The notes under the pieces were generated by a model. It was not told the origin of the DNA, made no database searches, and saw nothing but the letters and a program-made list of their open reading frames with translations. Source: an uncultured Lachnospiraceae bacterium (GTDB lineage: Bacteria; Bacillota; Clostridia; Lachnospirales; Lachnospiraceae). Taken from it: DNA of 64,000 nucleotides. This document shows positions 63,820 to 64,000 of the stretch, piece by piece. The stretch lies in contig CAKRHP010000011.1 in NCBI GenBank assembly GCA_934339135.1, forward strand, positions 56,094-120,093. The letters are read 5' to 3'. How positions within the stretch are numbered: the stretch's first letter is position 1; each line of letters starts with the position of its first letter. The position numbers and the translations under genes are program-made.

Positions 63820-63849
63820 AGTTGTTTATATTATGGAGGTTAAATAAGA

Positions 63850-64000
63850 ATGAAAGCAATCATATATACATCAAATACCGGAAGCACAGCGGAGTATGCA
63901 CAATTATTAGGAAAGAAATTGATTCTTCCGGTACATAGTTTACAGCAGGCAAAAAACAAGGTGCCTGCCGGCAGTGAAATCATTTATCTCGGCTGGATTA
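63850..64000 (+). CDS. Flavodoxin-like protein (3' truncated by window)
   Basis: The first 50 residues (MKAIIYTSNTGSTAEYAQLLG...) carry the flavodoxin phosphate loop TSNTGSTAEYA that binds FMN. ATG 63850 with GGAGG 11 nt upstream. It follows TetR-KTR 2 and is in the same direction, so it may be the regulated target. Length and C-terminal domains cannot be judged. Confidence 0.8.
   Translation, partial: MKAIIYTSNTGSTAEYAQLLGKKLILPVHSLQQAKNKVPAGSEIIYLGWI

Noticed and set aside
1..64000. CRISPR arrays, transposons or prophage genes
   Set aside because: No regularly spaced direct repeats, transposase, integrase or phage structural genes were seen.

Overview
The window looks like chromosome from an anaerobic, low-to-mid GC Firmicute of the class Clostridia, most likely the family Lachnospiraceae. 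The evidence is a pyruvate:ferredoxin oxidoreductase, a class III (oxygen-sensitive) ribonucleotide reductase, a BspA-type surface protein, GPH-family sugar uptake paired with intracellular glycosidases, AGGAGG-type ribosome binding sites throughout, and promoters close to TTGACA-N17-TATAAT. Species cannot be fixed by eye. There are no tRNA or rRNA genes, CRISPR arrays, integrases or transposases in the window. One tmRNA gene is present.

Positions 1-18 kb are mostly core genome. A truncated BspA-like surface protein is followed by nrdD, which has a textbook pair of NrdR boxes. nrdG is split from nrdD by an anchored protein gene on the other strand. Then come the lower-glycolysis genes gap, pgk, tpiA and gpmI, each group with its own promoter or terminator, and the translation quality-control group secG, rnr, smpB, ssrA. 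Next are a small esterase, a flavin reductase pseudogene, a Cys-motif protein and a secreted cyclophilin lipoprotein.

Positions 18-29 kb hold a secreted M14 carboxypeptidase, a LytTR-FHA fusion regulator, PFOR, an HD hydrolase, an aspartokinase with a possibly structured leader, and thioredoxin with a thioredoxin reductase-like protein.

Positions 29-51 kb are a carbohydrate region in two blocks. Block 1 has an AraC regulator divergent from two GH43 enzymes, plus a TIM-barrel glycosidase-like protein, interleaved with ylmH and an RlmI-type methyltransferase. Block 2 has an AraC regulator divergent from GH5, a GPH transporter, GH42, GH30 and GH43. None of these enzymes shows a signal peptide, so they probably act on imported oligosaccharides. 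Between the blocks lies the general PTS: ptsG (EIICBA) behind a GlcT-type antiterminator site, glcT, ptsH and ptsI.

Positions 51-54.6 kb contain an NTF2-like/LytTR regulator, a divergent DXS/transketolase-like enzyme and a SpoU rRNA methyltransferase.

Positions 54.7-64 kb are an accessory zone with high gene turnover. It has three TetR genes, each behind a promoter carrying clear operators, two acetyltransferases, small membrane proteins, an HD-GYP protein, a methyltransferase-DUF3795 fusion, and several truncated or chimeric genes. Two small cysteine-rich KTR proteins each directly follow a TetR gene. The window ends inside a flavodoxin-like gene. The best candidates for something undescribed are the duplicated TetR-KTR cassettes, the methyltransferase-DUF3795 fusion, the LytTR-FHA fusion, and the unassigned glycosidase-like protein at 33.6 kb.
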